Under the pieces are notes generated by a model. That model worked only from the letters and a program-made list of their open reading frames with translations. It was not told where the DNA came from and ran no database searches. A program made the position numbers and the translations under genes. Below are positions 1 to 17,800 of a stretch of DNA of 64,000 nucleotides, in pieces. Within the stretch, counting starts at the first letter, position 1. Every line of letters begins with the position of its first letter. The DNA is from Enchytraeus crypticus (taxonomy: Eukaryota > Annelida > Clitellata > Enchytraeida > Enchytraeidae): contig CAJHZI010000573.1 of NCBI GenBank assembly GCA_905160935.1, positions 141,501 to 205,500 on the forward strand, in the 5' to 3' direction.

Positions 1-135
1 CCTAGGCGCTAGCAAACCGAATGCCCTTTCTGACGTTGCTGTTGGATCTAAGTGCCCTGTCGCCTTTAACGACACGTGCAGTCGCAGTCCATGGTGGGTC
101 TATTATTCAGCAACCCGGACGAAATAACATAGTAC
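1..135 (-). mobile_element. Repeat family A, partial copy (head half)
   Basis: Matches the half of a dispersed repeat that contains the block CCGAATGCCCTTTCTGACGT followed by a CGACACGTGCAGTC block. Fuller copies lie near 20.1, 34.7, 36.3, 44.7 and 48.9 kb. Orientation is set by the GAT-type tail of the full copies. This copy is cut by the window edge. Confidence 0.75.
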
Positions 136-892
136 ATAAACATATATTTAAGGACTGGTGGATTATTTGACAAAAAGCCTGCCAGTCGTTACGTCACGGG
201 TTCCACATCCAGCTGAGCAGTCACTGTTCACACTGCGTACAATTGTGGTATGGACACAGACGTTAAATCTGCTTTAGAGGTTTATTCTTATAGCAGTAGG
301 AAATACAGCGTCACTCAATAGAAGCACCCCTTAATCAAATTAGGCTTTTCATCTTCCTCGTAGCGTATTACAATTGTCTTTTACAAATTAAGCTAATCCT
401 AGTTCAGAATTAAAATTTTCAGTAAATCTATAATGTAGGAAAGAAACTTGCTGGTATCGTCGTCAAATTATATCTCACTGTTGAGAAAAGCAGTATGTTA
501 AAATTATTACAATTTTCTTTTACAAATTAGGCTTTTCATCTTCCTCGTAGCGTATGTCGCGCTCCTTGAATAAACGTTTAGACGTCACTTGACTGTCCAC
601 AGAGTTCTCAGTTGCTGTAGAAATGAGTATGATCAAAAACTACCATTGAAATTCGGCCTCCTGGTAAGCTCTATTCTGCCGATAATATTCATATTTGTGA
701 CGTGAAATATTTCGGCTGAGCAAAATTTAAATAAAAAAGCAGATAAGTGAAAGTTATTTTTCAAAATTTCTTCACCTAATTAGCTGACGCGGAGACTCTA
801 AAGGGCAAACTTGAGTCCTTGATAATTTTATTTTTAAACATCTCAACAGCTCCTTACACACATGAAGGTCGCTTTGTACAAGATTTACCTAC

Positions 893-1222
893 TACGCAGT
901 CTATCAGACTACCAGTGTGATAGACTGCAGTCTGGTAGACTGCAGTCCATCAGACTACCAGACTGCAGTCTATCAGACTACCAGACTGCAGTCTATCACA
1001 CTACCAGACTGCAGTCTATCACACTACCAGACTGCAGTCCATCACACTACCAGACTGCAGTCTATCACACTACCAAACTGCAGCCTATCAGACCACCAGA
1101 CTGCAGTCCATCACACTACTAGACTGCAGTCTATCAGACTACCAGACTGCAGTCCATCACACTACCAGGCTGCAGTCTACCAGACTGCAGTCTATCAGAC
1201 TACCAGACTGCAGTCTGTCAGA
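893..1222. repeat. 23-bp minisatellite, about 14 units
   Basis: Tandem units of about 23 bp, each with the self-complementary core AGACTGCAGTCT followed by ATCAGACTACC or ATCACACTACC. The open frames crossing it are repeat artefacts. The flanking 136-890 and 1223-1632 hold nothing I recognise as a gene, and the missing 3' exons of PCYT1 were not found there. Confidence 0.9.
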
Positions 1223-1632
1223 CAACTAGAATTAGTTTTTACAAATATTTTCTCAAACTTGTTTTACTTTTTACCTTTGTTTACCTTATTCTACATATTA
1301 ACTCGAAAGGAAATCTATACATCCGTTAAACAGCCCAAGGCGTATATTCCCCTACAATGACATATTATCTTACTCAATCGATCAAGAAACTTGAGCTAAA
1401 AAGGTCAACCATAACCTTACCAGACCATCAACTATTATGTCCTTTCATACCTCGCATAGGAAAGTATCTGCTCCTGAATTGGTTTTACATTATATCTGTC
1501 AGTGAAGCTTTAATTATCTTCGAACGGCATATGAGTATCCTTATTTCTAAGATTTCCCAACAAGCTTCACGACAGTAAACGATGCAACACAGCTATAGAC
1601 AAGATACAAAACGAAACATCATCGACACTAAC

Positions 1633-7552
<5,920 letters not shown>

Positions 7553-8984
7553 TCAATTCTGTGATGTTTGTTTTTAATTTACTTTGTGCTTGGTTGATAA
7601 TTATATTTTATGATTTACACTGTTTTACTGTTTATACTATATTTTCATATTAATAATAACCTTTTTCGTTCAAGGTTTATTCAAACATTTTAGTCGTATG
7701 TTTGACTCCTAAGTTTAATTTTCTTCCATATGAATTTACAGCGTAATTTTGCTGATAGTAAGCTAGATAGAGTACAATTATGTTTTCTTTCTGACGGTTG
7801 TTTTATTTGTTTTTCTGTAAATCAATACAGTCTTTTGACAGTGGTCAGCTAGATAGATCATCTTCCCTGACGGCTGTTGTTCATGTTTATACGCACTCTC
7901 TGATGCTTTGTTTTATTTTTATCTTATTTTTCTTATGTTTCTCTATTTTTGGTTGTTTCAGTGCATTTGGTATTTTAGAGTTTGAACTGTAATAATAGAC
8001 ATTCAAGCATATATGCATGCAAACAACCTTCAATCTACCAAATAATTTTAAACAATTAATTAAAAAATAGACCAATCAAATGACTAATTATCTGAATATT
8101 TGATTAGTTAATCAATCCACCAATCATTAAATCAGTCAGTGGATAGTCAATCATCCATAAATATATATTTAGAACACTATATTGCACCGCCCCATGGCAT
8201 AAAGAATCAATAAATGTTGCCGACAGAATTATTAAAGTCGGAAATGATTTGTTGAATGCGTTTAAAATTTTTGACAAAAAATGTCAAAAAGTTAAGTTAA
8301 AAAGGAAAATTAATCAAGTTAAGCTATAAAAGGAAATATGCTTAACTTCAACTTTATTAACTTTACTTTAATGAACATTATTTCATCATTATTTATATTT
8401 CAAACATGAAATTTCTTTTAGCAGCAAGTACGTTACTGAGCTACATCACCACAATGCAAACTCTGTTCTAAATGTTCTGCATATCACGCACCGGTTAATG
8501 AATACACAATAGTTAATCAAGCCTACAAGTAATTTTAAAATTCGAATGAGTTTTCCGCTCAGTCGAATTTTAAGTCATGAGCAGGAATATAGCAATTGTA
8601 ATTAGCTTTCTCGTTCCGGTTTAAGACATAATAAAAAATCAAACAAATATCCACTAGCAATTTCACAATTTTCCCTTCTGCTCATATCCATTATAATTTA
8701 TGGATATGAGATTAAAAACTTTCTATGAATTTTGATTGTTTCTCATTTTTAACTAATTTTCTTTATTTTCTAGTTATTTTGTGAAAATACTTTCAGAAAA
8801 TTAATCAGATTTAATTTAATAGCAAATGAAAACTTGTTTCCATTACTTTTAGAAATATTCATTATAGTATAAACAACGCATAACCGGGATTTAATTACAA
8901 AACAATGATAAAAACAAACATTTCAACTATCATATTCGCAAAAATACTAATATCAAAGCAGAAAAACTCTCGTTACACCTTGGG

Positions 8985-9055
8985 ATGTCAGCCCCGAGTC
9001 TCGCGCTGATATACCTCGAGGAGCTCCTTCCCGCGTTCATTCCAGTTATCCATGA
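8985..9055 (-). other. GC-rich patch, possible missing PCYT1 exon
   Basis: A short CpG-rich patch in AT-rich DNA lies 1.5 kb upstream of the first core PCYT1 exon. On the minus strand it contains CTCCTCGAG followed by GTATAT, a plausible splice donor. Ending there, one frame (REGAPR plus one base) has the phase needed to join the exon at 7402-7518. That frame has a stop a few codons upstream and no convincing acceptor, so the call is weak. The patch directly abuts the 32-bp minisatellite. Confidence 0.2.
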
Positions 9056-9455
9056 AAACTTACAGAGTTTATTCCAGTTATCCTAGAACAATTCCCGAGT
9101 TTATTCCAGTTATCCCAGAACAATTCCCGAGTTTATTCCAGTTATCCCAGAACACTTCCAGAGTTTATTCCAGTTATCCCAGAACACTTCCCGAGTTTAT
9201 TCCAGTTATCCCAGAACACTTCCCGAGTTTATACCAGTTATCCCAGAACACTTCCCGAGTTTATTCCAGTTATTCCAGAGTACTTCCCGAGTTTATTCCA
9301 GTTATCCCAGAACACTTCCGAAGTTTATTCTAGTTATACTAGAACACTTCCAGAATTTATTCTAGTTATCCCAGAACACTTCCCGAGTTTATTCCAGTTA
9401 TCCCAGAACACTTCCAGGGTTTATTCCGGTTATCCCAGAACACTTCCCGACCTAT
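9040..9455. repeat. 32-bp minisatellite, about 13 units
   Basis: Tandem units of about 32 bp built on TTTATTCCAGTTATCCCAGA followed by ACACTTCCCGAG. The plus-strand frame across it encodes only repeat peptide and is not a gene. The 7519-8984 stretch before it is AT-rich intron-like DNA in which I see no gene. Confidence 0.92.
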
Positions 9456-9589
9456 GGTACTAGAAGTTTTAGTTGCAATGTAACGCGCAGAACTCGGTTA
9501 TTTGACAATAAATAAAGCTACAAACCTTTCCCAGACAGAGCCACTTCTTTAGTGATCTGTACAGAGAAGTCGATGCACTCTCTCTGCTT

Positions 9590-9800
9590 AACACAAATCT
9601 CATCATCACTGATTGGCGCAGGTTTAGAACAAGACTGTAACAAATATTACACAAATCTCATCATCATTGATTGGCGCAGGTTTAGAACACGACTGTAATA
9701 AACATTACACAAATCTCATCATCATTGATTGGTACAGGTTTAAACATTACACACATCTCATCATCACTGATTGGCGCAGGTTTAGAACATGACTGTAATA
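9590..9800. repeat. Tandem repeat of about 60 bp, 4 units
   Basis: Four unequal units share CACAAATCTCATCATCATTG, ATTGGCGCAGGTTTAGAACA and GACTGTAATAA. A lone related fragment appears at 11,410-11,450. Confidence 0.85.
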
Positions 9801-9814
9801 ATAATAAATAATAA

Positions 9815-9954
9815 CGCACATTATAGTGAAATGATCAACTATGTTGATATCTATCACTTTTAATACCACATGTTATATCCGTTAGGCAATTTATACCATT
9901 TTCCGTGTAGCCAGTCCAGTGAATGTCCGAGATTTTACTCTCAGATAAGCACGG

Positions 9955-9955
<1 letters not shown>
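9815..9955 (-). mobile_element. SINE family B fragment
   Basis: Matches the body of the family B copy at 3080-3320 in reverse (TATAGTGAAATGATCAACTA and ATGTCCGAGATTTTACTCTC). The tRNA-like head is missing and a TA microsatellite begins at the point where it should start. Confidence 0.75.

Positions 9956-10031
<76 letters not shown>
9956..10031. repeat. (TA)n microsatellite
   Basis: Uninterrupted TA dinucleotides of about 75 bp, joined to the truncated SINE on its left. Confidence 0.97.
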
Positions 10032-10034
<3 letters not shown>

Positions 10035-10828
10035 TGGACCTTTAACAGATTAAACATCTTAATATCTTAATAGGATCGATTAAATCCAATCGACCTAATA
10101 GGTTCGTTTTGAGTCAAAGATTTATATTAAATTATTAGTATAATTTATTTTCATGCATAATATTAAATACATACACAGCATACAGTTGTATACAGTGGAC
10201 CCTTCACAGATCCTATGTTACATCAACAGAACGACGCAACGATAATTAAGTATCTATTACTATATCCAATGTAATACGCACATCTTCAGCTGGCAGTCCA
10301 TAGTAACTACACAATCATGTAACATCTTTTCTATACCTAAAGACAGTGGCACCAAACATACATGTAGCCACGTACACACGCTCACTCTCTCACTACCACT
10401 ACACTACCACTCTCTCTCTCTATCTCTCTCTCATACACACAAGCACACCATAACCTCACAAGCAAAAGAATCATATCGGAACAAATACATCGACACATAT
10501 AAACAGAGATTAACCTTCATATGCACTCGTCTACTAAATAACAGTGTGAGCAGCACAGCTGTGCACTTGCAATGCTTGAGGAATGTGACACACAAGAGTT
10601 CTCTGCTATATACTCAATCCGCATACTTAGAATTGTCATGCTAATCAATTAGACTCTCACACAACAGTTGTTGTTGTTGTTGACTCGTAATAGACTGTTG
10701 TGTATCAGACAACGTCCTGTAGGACAACAGCAACCGCATTTTAGTAACAGCAACTAGAAACAGCAACTAACAACAGCAACTAGCAACAGCGACCGCTCCC
10801 AGAAGAGATTGAGTGCGAAGTCAGAAGA
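10032..10828. other. Non-coding stretch with CA/CT-rich tract
   Basis: No gene seen. 10,380-10,450 is a mixed CACA/CTCT simple tract. 10,740-10,800 repeats AACAGCAACTA. It presumably lies in a PCYT1 intron. Confidence 0.6.
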
Positions 10829-11287
10829 TTAGAATTTATCTCCCATATGCACCTTCGTCGCCTGTAGGATTGACACGATGACTCCGAACAAGCCGATAGC
10901 ACTGCCGAAGATTTCAACGATGAGGATTTTAACAAAGAGTGACGAGTTCTGAGCGTCAGCCAGAGCAGCTCCAGAGCCAACGATACCCACGCACACCCCG
11001 CAGAACAAATTAGATTCTTGGTGCGAATACGCGGGGCCTTCACACCCCCACCAATAATACTAGACCCAGTCACCAGTATACCCTAGGCAGCCCCTACTAC
11101 AGAAAGAGAGATGCCGAGGCCTATGCCCAGGTTGGCCCACATGTACGGAGAGGTCTCGTTCAGCTGCCATCCTATGCTGTACCTGTAGTCCTGACCAGAC
11201 AGAGTGAAGTAGTAGAAACCAGTAATTAAAAGCCGATAGAGCTAACGCCGATACAATATAGGTGGGTGCAGCTAAACCATACGACAT
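10829..11287 (-). pseudogene. ATP6V0B: Retrocopy of V-ATPase c'' proteolipid subunit
   Basis: The parent protein is the c'' membrane rotor subunit of the V-type proton ATPase. On the minus strand, pieces in family order are [58 protein letters not shown], then [20 protein letters not shown] and [18 protein letters not shown], ending MGDKF and a stop at 10,829-10,831. No intron interrupts these, unlike the neighbouring genes. Lesions: a frame change near 11,230; a TAG at 11,083-11,085 where relatives have a Trp codon; and loss of about 55 codons, with a frame change, between RTKNL and NLFCG at 11,008-11,018. The gap may be a deletion or reflect an exon-skipped parent transcript. No poly-A remnant is visible. 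It lies in the presumed PCYT1 intron, same strand. Confidence 0.9.
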
Positions 11288-11289
11288 CT

Positions 11290-12760
11290 TGCTTCGCTAT
11301 ATTCTTTCAGACAGGAAATAGATTAGGAATTAGGCAGAAATCTGACTAAAATAATGAATTCAACCAACACAAACTACTGATCATATCCAAATGACAGTAG
11401 TAAGATGTGTGTAATAAACATTACACACATCTCATCAACACTGATTTGGGCAATTAATACAGTCCGCCAATACATAAACGTAGTCAAAACAAGTTAATAT
11501 GGGTTTAGCTAACTGGCAATAATTAAAATTCTATACTGCATAGATGCGATAAATCGTGCAAAAGGCGATAAATCATTCAAAAGGGTATAAGATCAACTTG
11601 TAAAGGAGAATCGAAAACAGGTTATCTGTATCATTGATACCGACAGAATAGAAATGGTCATCCATATACAGAAACCCTGATTCCAGTAGAGAAAAAAGTT
11701 GATTAAAAGCTAAGTATAGATTGATTTCTTATTAGATTCGTCCGATTGCTAAAATACGCTCAGCTCATTAAATGATAATGACCACGGCTACGCTGAAAAA
11801 ATACATAGCGATCAATACAATGTAGACTGTAGATCGATACATCAATACATAACGATCAATACAATGTAGACTGTAGATCAATACATAGCGATCAATACCA
11901 AATAGACTGCAGATCAGTACAGAGTGATAATAATTAAAAATAATAATAATAATAATAATAGTAAGTATATTTATAAAGCGTCGCTCTTTCATAAATGACT
12001 ACAGCAGCTATGAATGGACAGTGAAGGTCGAGTAGACTGGCGCTATAAATGGCACAATCGGTGTAGCGACTAGAACTCAGCAAATCTGCAATAGGAGGCA
12101 CCAAATGGTCAAACACACAGAAATCATCACCACGCGGTTACAAGAAACAATGCAACCACATCGACAACAGCAGCAGATATACGTGAGCGCCTTCGAATGT
12201 ATCGCAAAAGTAAGTACGATTTCCAAATTTAATGAAATCGTGTCCCTCACAAATTTTGGCATCTTCCTTTACACAGTGAATTAAAAATCCCAGTTTTGAA
12301 CCGATATCTTATCAGTTTGTGGTTGAACTGTGGAGCTACAGGTACAGGGTTCAAATGCAGTGCCCACTCATACATTGACGGGCTTTCAAGACAGCAAACT
12401 GACATTAAACTTGACTTCAGACTTTTCAGCAGTATCAATACTCAACCGTTCAACCACGCAATTCATCCAGTGGCAACGAGAGAGATCTAAATTACTTCAC
12501 AGCACGCAATCATACAATGCTCACCGATCAATACGCTTACTTTGTAATCATTGACAACATCATCTAATCTTAGAAATCAATGAACCCACCATTGATAAAA
12601 CACACAGCTGCTGCCTGTGGTTATAATGAGCAACTTGAGCCCTAATTACGTCAATATCTAATGCAAACGTACCGCATTACACACCATCAACTATATGGCC
12701 ATACAACCACACCTTTCTGACACAAATCTGCATTGCAGCAGTGTCTTAAGTTATTATAAT
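11290..12760. other. Gene-free stretch
   Basis: AT-rich. It contains a three-fold repeat of ATCGATACATCAATACATA-type units (11,800-11,900), an AAT run near 11,936-11,960, and a fragment of the 9.6-kb tandem repeat at 11,410-11,450. Open frames here show no family I recognise. Confidence 0.6.
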
Positions 12761-12764
12761 AATC

Positions 12765-14720
12765 TCTCTCTCTTAGTGCACTGCCTACTGGCAGGTCCAT
12801 GGTACATAACGCCTTAACTCTTCTCTGTCTTCCGCCTTCCTCTTCATTTCCACATATGAGTGAGTCTTTAAATCATCTAATCTCGGCCTGTCCCTGCCTC
12901 TTTTTCCTTCCATTCTACCTTCTATGACCTCCTTTAATAGACCTTCCCCCCTTAGAATGTGTCCTATCCATCTCTTCTTCCTATTTCTTAATACATTTAT
13001 CAACTGCCAACTCTCTCCAGGACTTCCTCATTTGTAACCTTTGGGTCCAGCTAATCCTCTCCATTCTTCTCCAAATCCACATCTCCAATCCCTCCAGTTC
13101 CCTAACATCTTCCTTCCTTAAGGTCCATGTTTCACATCCATACAAAAGCGTGGTCCAAATCTAAGTTTTCACTATATTTATCTTTGTGTCTTTCTTTAGA
13201 CTTTTTGTTCATAGTTCTTTTCTACTACCAAAGGCCGCTTTTGCTTGTGCAATCCTACTGCATATTTCAGTCTCACATTTCCTGTCATAGGTTATAGTCT
13301 CTCTCTCTCTCTCTTAGTGCACTGCCTACTGGCAGGTCCATGATACATAATGCCTCCACTCTTCTCTGTCTTCCGCCTTCCTCTTCATTTCCACATATGA
13401 GTGGAACTTTAATTATCTATCTCATTACCTTGGTTTTTTTTATATTAATCTCATGCTATATCTCAAAGCCGTATCATTCAGCCTATCCATTATCTTCTGC
13501 AATCCATTCTCGCTGCCCGCTACCATTCCTTGGTCATCTGCAAATAGTACATCTTGCAACAAATTCCCTCCTACTTTTATTCCTTCTTCCAAGTCTTCCA
13601 TGGCTTCATCCACCATTGCCTCAGCGTAAATGTTAAACAGCAGCGTCGAAATGCTACAACCTTGTCTTACTCCACGTCCTATTTCACCTTCTTCTGAGTA
13701 TTCTTGTTGGATTTTGATTACTGCTTTTTGATTCATGTACAAGTTCAAAATTAGTCTTCTATCTATCCAGTCAATTCCTATTCTTTTTAAGATATTCATC
13801 ATCGTTATCCAATCAATCCTGTCAAAGGCCTTCTCGAAGTCTACAAAGCATACAAAAACGTCATTTCCATATTCTAAGCTTCTTTCGCAAAGAACCCACA
13901 TTACTCCTATTGCTTCTCTTGTGCCGCATCCTTTCCGAAAACCAAATTGTGTCTTGCTCAGTATCATCTCTGCTTTCGACTGAATGCGATTATTTACTAT
14001 CTTTAATAAGATCTTTGATGCATGAGGTATTAAGCTGATTGTCCTGTAATTCGAACACTGCACAGCATTGGCTTTTTTGGAAATTGGAATCATCACTGAC
14101 TTGGTAAAGTCGTCTGGCCAAATACCTGTACTGTACACTTTCATACATACCTCCATTAACTTTTTGAGTGTTTCTCCTTCCAACATTTTTAAGAATTCTG
14201 TTGGGATTTCATCTATTCCGGCTGCCTTCCCCTTCCTCATACTGTTAATTGCAGAATAAATTTCCTTCTTCATTAAATCGGGGCCCCTTTTATCGACTTC
14301 TATGATATTTTCTTCTTCTATTTTAAATCCTCTTGAACTGGTTTCCCAGCCTTATCATACAATTCCTCTACATATTCTCTCCATCTTTCTTTTACTTCAT
14401 CCAGCTCTGTCTTCAATTCCCCATCTTTACGCATTATACTAATGTTCTTTGCATCTCCTTTCTCCGTTCTTGTTAATATCCTGACTTTCTGGTATAATAG
14501 ATCCGACCTCCCTCTTCTATCATATTCTGCTAAAATTATCACACTTTTCACTCCACCAATGATCTTTTGCTTTGTCTGTAATTCTTCTAAGTTCACTGTT
14601 TAAGCTTCTACATTTCCTTCGGCCATGACTGGTATCTATACTTTTCCATTTCCTCCTATGATCCATTTTGTCTAGCATCTCGCATGTGATCCAAGGTTTT
14701 TTTTAGCTGTATTTACTTTG
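12765..14720 (-). mobile_element. Non-LTR retrotransposon, family 2, rearranged copy
   Basis: On the minus strand it encodes reverse transcriptase and the C-terminal motifs KRWIGHILRG and EGRMEGKRGRDRPRLD. The 3' end (TTAGTGCACTGCCTACTGGC on the plus strand) appears twice, at 12,775 and at 13,315. A second 3' end has therefore been inserted or duplicated inside, and the segment between it and the RT core (present at 54,980-55,080 in the other copy) is lost. Upstream of the RT core, 14,318-14,596 holds more of the same polyprotein in another frame. Clade not assigned. Confidence 0.9.
13440..14273 (-). CDS. Reverse transcriptase core of LINE family 2
   Basis: A 277-codon frame without stops covers the whole catalytic palm of a non-LTR reverse transcriptase, which would copy element RNA at the target site. 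Motifs in order: KGKAAGIDEIPTEFLK near residue 14; SNYRTISLIPHASKILLK near 78; FVDFEKAFDRIDW (motif A, first catalytic Asp) near 148; GRGVRQGCSISTLLFN (motif B); and LFADDQGMVAGS (motif C, catalytic Asp pair). The ATG is arbitrary, since the true polyprotein would begin upstream with an endonuclease that is not intact here. The frame ends just after ALRYSMRLI, where the rearranged 3' part begins. A functional full-length element is unlikely. Confidence 0.85.
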   Translation of the reverse strand: MKKEIYSAINSMRKGKAAGIDEIPTEFLKMLEGETLKKLMEVCMKVYSTGIWPDDFTKSVMIPISKKANAVQCSNYRTISLIPHASKILLKIVNNRIQSKAEMILSKTQFGFRKGCGTREAIGVMWVLCERSLEYGNDVFVCFVDFEKAFDRIDWITMMNILKRIGIDWIDRRLILNLYMNQKAVIKIQQEYSEEGEIGRGVRQGCSISTLLFNIYAEAMVDEAMEDLEEGIKVGGNLLQDVLFADDQGMVAGSENGLQKIMDRLNDTALRYSMRLI

Positions 14721-14749
14721 AGAAAGCCATACACTTTTAAGAAAGCCAT

Positions 14750-14779
14750 AAACCTTTATTAAAATAATAATAAAGGTTT
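14750..14779. repeat. Inverted repeat, 12-bp arms, 6-nt loop
   Basis: AAACCTTTATTA and its exact reverse complement flank AAATAA. It sits where the LINE remnant meets a family D tail, so an inverted copy of the tail was added at the junction. Confidence 0.85.
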
Positions 14780-14832
14780 AACGCCTGTTTCCTCATCCTA
14801 GGATGACGTTAGGGACGTCCCCACATGTTACA
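14768..14832 (-). mobile_element. Repeat family D tail
   Basis: AAAGGTTTAACGCCTGTTTC, CTCATCCTAGGATGACGT and AGGGACGTCC recur at 18.55, 43.7, 45.9, 46.8 and 50.6 kb. Several copies have an AAT run on the left, so on the minus strand the element ends in a TTA-repeat tail, typical of some LINEs and SINEs. Confidence 0.7.
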
Positions 14833-17800
14833 CTATAGTTACATGTATTCAAGATGTCAGTCACTCGGAGTTTATGCTCCGGTTTCTAGGTAGACATCTT
14901 TTCTACATTCACAGCTTCAACAGTTTGGAAAGTTTTGTCTCCTGATCTTCACAGCTGATCGTTCTCCTCTCGTAAAACTCTTCCTTTTCCGTCAAAAATG
15001 CGTGATCTCACAGGGTTTGATCGCCGAAACAGTGCGCTTAAGCTCATTTAGTGCATGATCTCGCAGTGTTTGATCGCTGAAACAGCGCGGTTAAAGCTCT
15101 CATTTCTCTAAGTTTATGCTACAATCAGACAACTTTCTTTGAAATTCCTATAAAATTCCTATTTAATTCCTATTTTCCCTGCATCGTTGCACGGTGTCAG
15201 AAGAGAAATCAATTCTACATGAGCTGTCGATATCTAATCATTCAAACCATAGCTGCATTAGCAAGTCCTGTAAATAGGAGCTAAACAAGCCAGAATCAGG
15301 CTGCATATGAGACATAGCAACTATCAATCGAGCGAAACGAGGTTATAGCGGCCTAGGTGCTCAACGTAATTAAAATATTTACCAAAACACAAAATGTATT
15401 CAAGACATTAAACACCTACCCCAAAAGTATACATGCAGCGATGCTTAACGTTCCATAATTACTTTGAGATAGAGTAAAGCTACTGTAAAATATAATTACG
15501 TTCATGAAAGCAAGTCGTGATATACAAGTATTTTAAATAAATGAAAAATGGCCATCACTGGGATCTCAGTAAATCTTGCAACCTCAAATACAGCTTGTGA
15601 ATGTAAATAGAACGGCGCTTCGTTGTTCGAGCAATAGCTCTTCGGTTGTCTAATGGTAATGATTAGCTACCTGCGGCTATTACCGTCGTCTTAACGATTG
15701 CTTAAAATAGAATTAGAATAGAATAGAATAAAACATAATAGAATAGAGATTGCTTAATTAAAGTTCAGGACACTTCAGAAACAAAAATCTAAAATTCTGA
15801 ACACTATTAATTATTAACTGAGCGAAATTTAATTGAAAATCAAATTCTCAGTACTTAGACGCAGTTGTCTGAAATTATCTTCAGGACTTAAATGAAGTTC
15901 TGTAGAGCAACAATTCAGCGTCTCGCAATTATCTACTCTCCTCCCGTCGCTGATGGGACGAAAGTACAAATAATACGCTGGAGAGTGTAGAGAAAAGAAA
16001 CAAACGTTAAACACGGCTTCAGGTGTAGGTGGGTCAGTAGGTGCGCACTCTGTGCAGTTCTGATGATATCGGATCCAGTTATATATTTCTATAACGCTCT
16101 ATAGAGAGAAAACCCGTGAAACAACAAACTCTGCAAACCCTATTGAATCAACATCCCGTCACAAACCCTATAGGTCTATGTAATTACTAAAACCATGTAT
16201 ATAGAGATTAATTTTATTACAAACCCTATGGGTCTTTGTAATTACTAAAACAATGAATAAAAAGATTAATTTTATCACAAACCCTATGGGTCTATGTAAT
16301 TAATAAAAAAATGAATAAACAGGTTAATCCTATCGCAAACCCTGCGTAGTAAACTCATGAATCAATATGTTGATCCAGTCACAATTCCTACGTAATTACT
16401 AAACCGTAACGTTGCTTTTGTTGAGGACAAAACATCATAATCAACGACTATCTACACTCACCCAGTTCATAACTCTGGTTTTATCATGTTCATATCCACT
16501 CCACCTAGTAGCCTTTCAACAGCGAACATCGGGTCTATTCTACTATAGGCGGACACAACGTAGGTAATACAACTAAGATGTGCAATATGTGCAATTCAAT
16601 TAGAATATGTATAGTAGCTTATACAGATAAACATCACGAAAGTTGAATGAGTTGTACTCGTGAGTTAAGAGTTCAACATTTATCTTGAAGAGATACTCCC
16701 ACGTCTACTAGTGCTGGTACGTGCAACGTAAACTACTCTGAAATGTCTTGCATACGCGGCTGTACAATTTTATAAATTTTGTATTAATACAGTTTTTGAT
16801 TAAATTAGTTTTGCTTAACGTCGTAACTCCTCATGAAGAGAAAAATTTCGGAACAGTATACTGAAGACTTGACATTAACATCGATAGTTAATTTTTGGAA
16901 TGCATTCTTTATTAGCAACAATTGTCTATAAAAATTAATTGATATTTTACAGAATGTTTTACAGAATATGCTGTCTTTCTCAACACAGGAGTGAATTGGT
17001 GCAAGCTCAAACGACTGTTTAGCATCGCTTATTTGATAATCACAGCAATGATTATAGAAACAATAGGATCGCCGTTCATCTAACTCTCCATGTATCCAAC
17101 GCTGTACACATGTAATATAACTTTTCTTAACTGTATACTTCTGTAGATCAATAAATATTTTGCAATTTAACGAAGACTTCTTACAGTAGGCTGTTAATTG
17201 TCAGTTCCTCTATAGTTTCTCATATATCCAACAAAAGTCTATTGATCCTACAGAGGTTTTACATCGAGTCTACTCGTTTGACATTAATTTTTGCTTTAAA
17301 GTTTAAGCTTTTAATTGCTAATTAATTAATAAAATGTTAATGTACGTTATTTTCTTAGTTTGGCGCGACCTACCAGTGTACCATATAGTCTCATAGCCAC
17401 GTAATCTCAGCCAGACGACGTTTGACGCTATACAGAGACGTTACACATGCATTAGAAACCATACGTTAAAGCCATCTCGATTATGTGTTGGGCAGAAGAC
17501 AGAGAAAATTTGCAAGAAACATCCCCATCACACCGTTAAAACTCAATCTGTCTTTGACCTTTCACGCTCTGTGTGCTTCGAACACGTCAGGCTCAGAGTT
17601 CATAACGTTATAAACAGGAAGAACACGCATAGGCTACCCCTACACGTCATCTAGTGCACCCGCAGTGGTGCCACATTAAACCATATCAAGAACTCTGCTG
17701 TAATCTACAAGTTCAAGGTCGAAGTACGAGTTCATATATGCGAGACATCGAACTCTTTTGTGAAATTCTACACTAGTATACTAGCGTATATCATATAGAG

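Noticed and set aside
862..1360. Two long overlapping plus-strand frames
   Set aside because: They run through the 23-bp minisatellite and encode only its translation in two registers.
9052..9333. 93-codon plus-strand frame with repeated FIPVIPE-type peptide
   Set aside because: Translation of the 32-bp minisatellite; all frames give similar repeats.
12785..14259. Several short frames on both strands beside the main RT frame
   Set aside because: Antisense or out-of-frame shadows of the LINE.
15829..16070. Minus-strand frame of about 75 codons, upstream-extendable
   Set aside because: It contains a CGTTAAACACGGC segment resembling dispersed repeat debris elsewhere in the window, has no recognised domain, and lacks convincing splice borders.
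17440..17530. Candidate PCYT1 exon (minus) with EMALTY and a donor of the right phase
   Set aside because: The acceptor is poor and the match is only a few residues; the sequence also resembles a dispersed ACGTTAAA-type motif.
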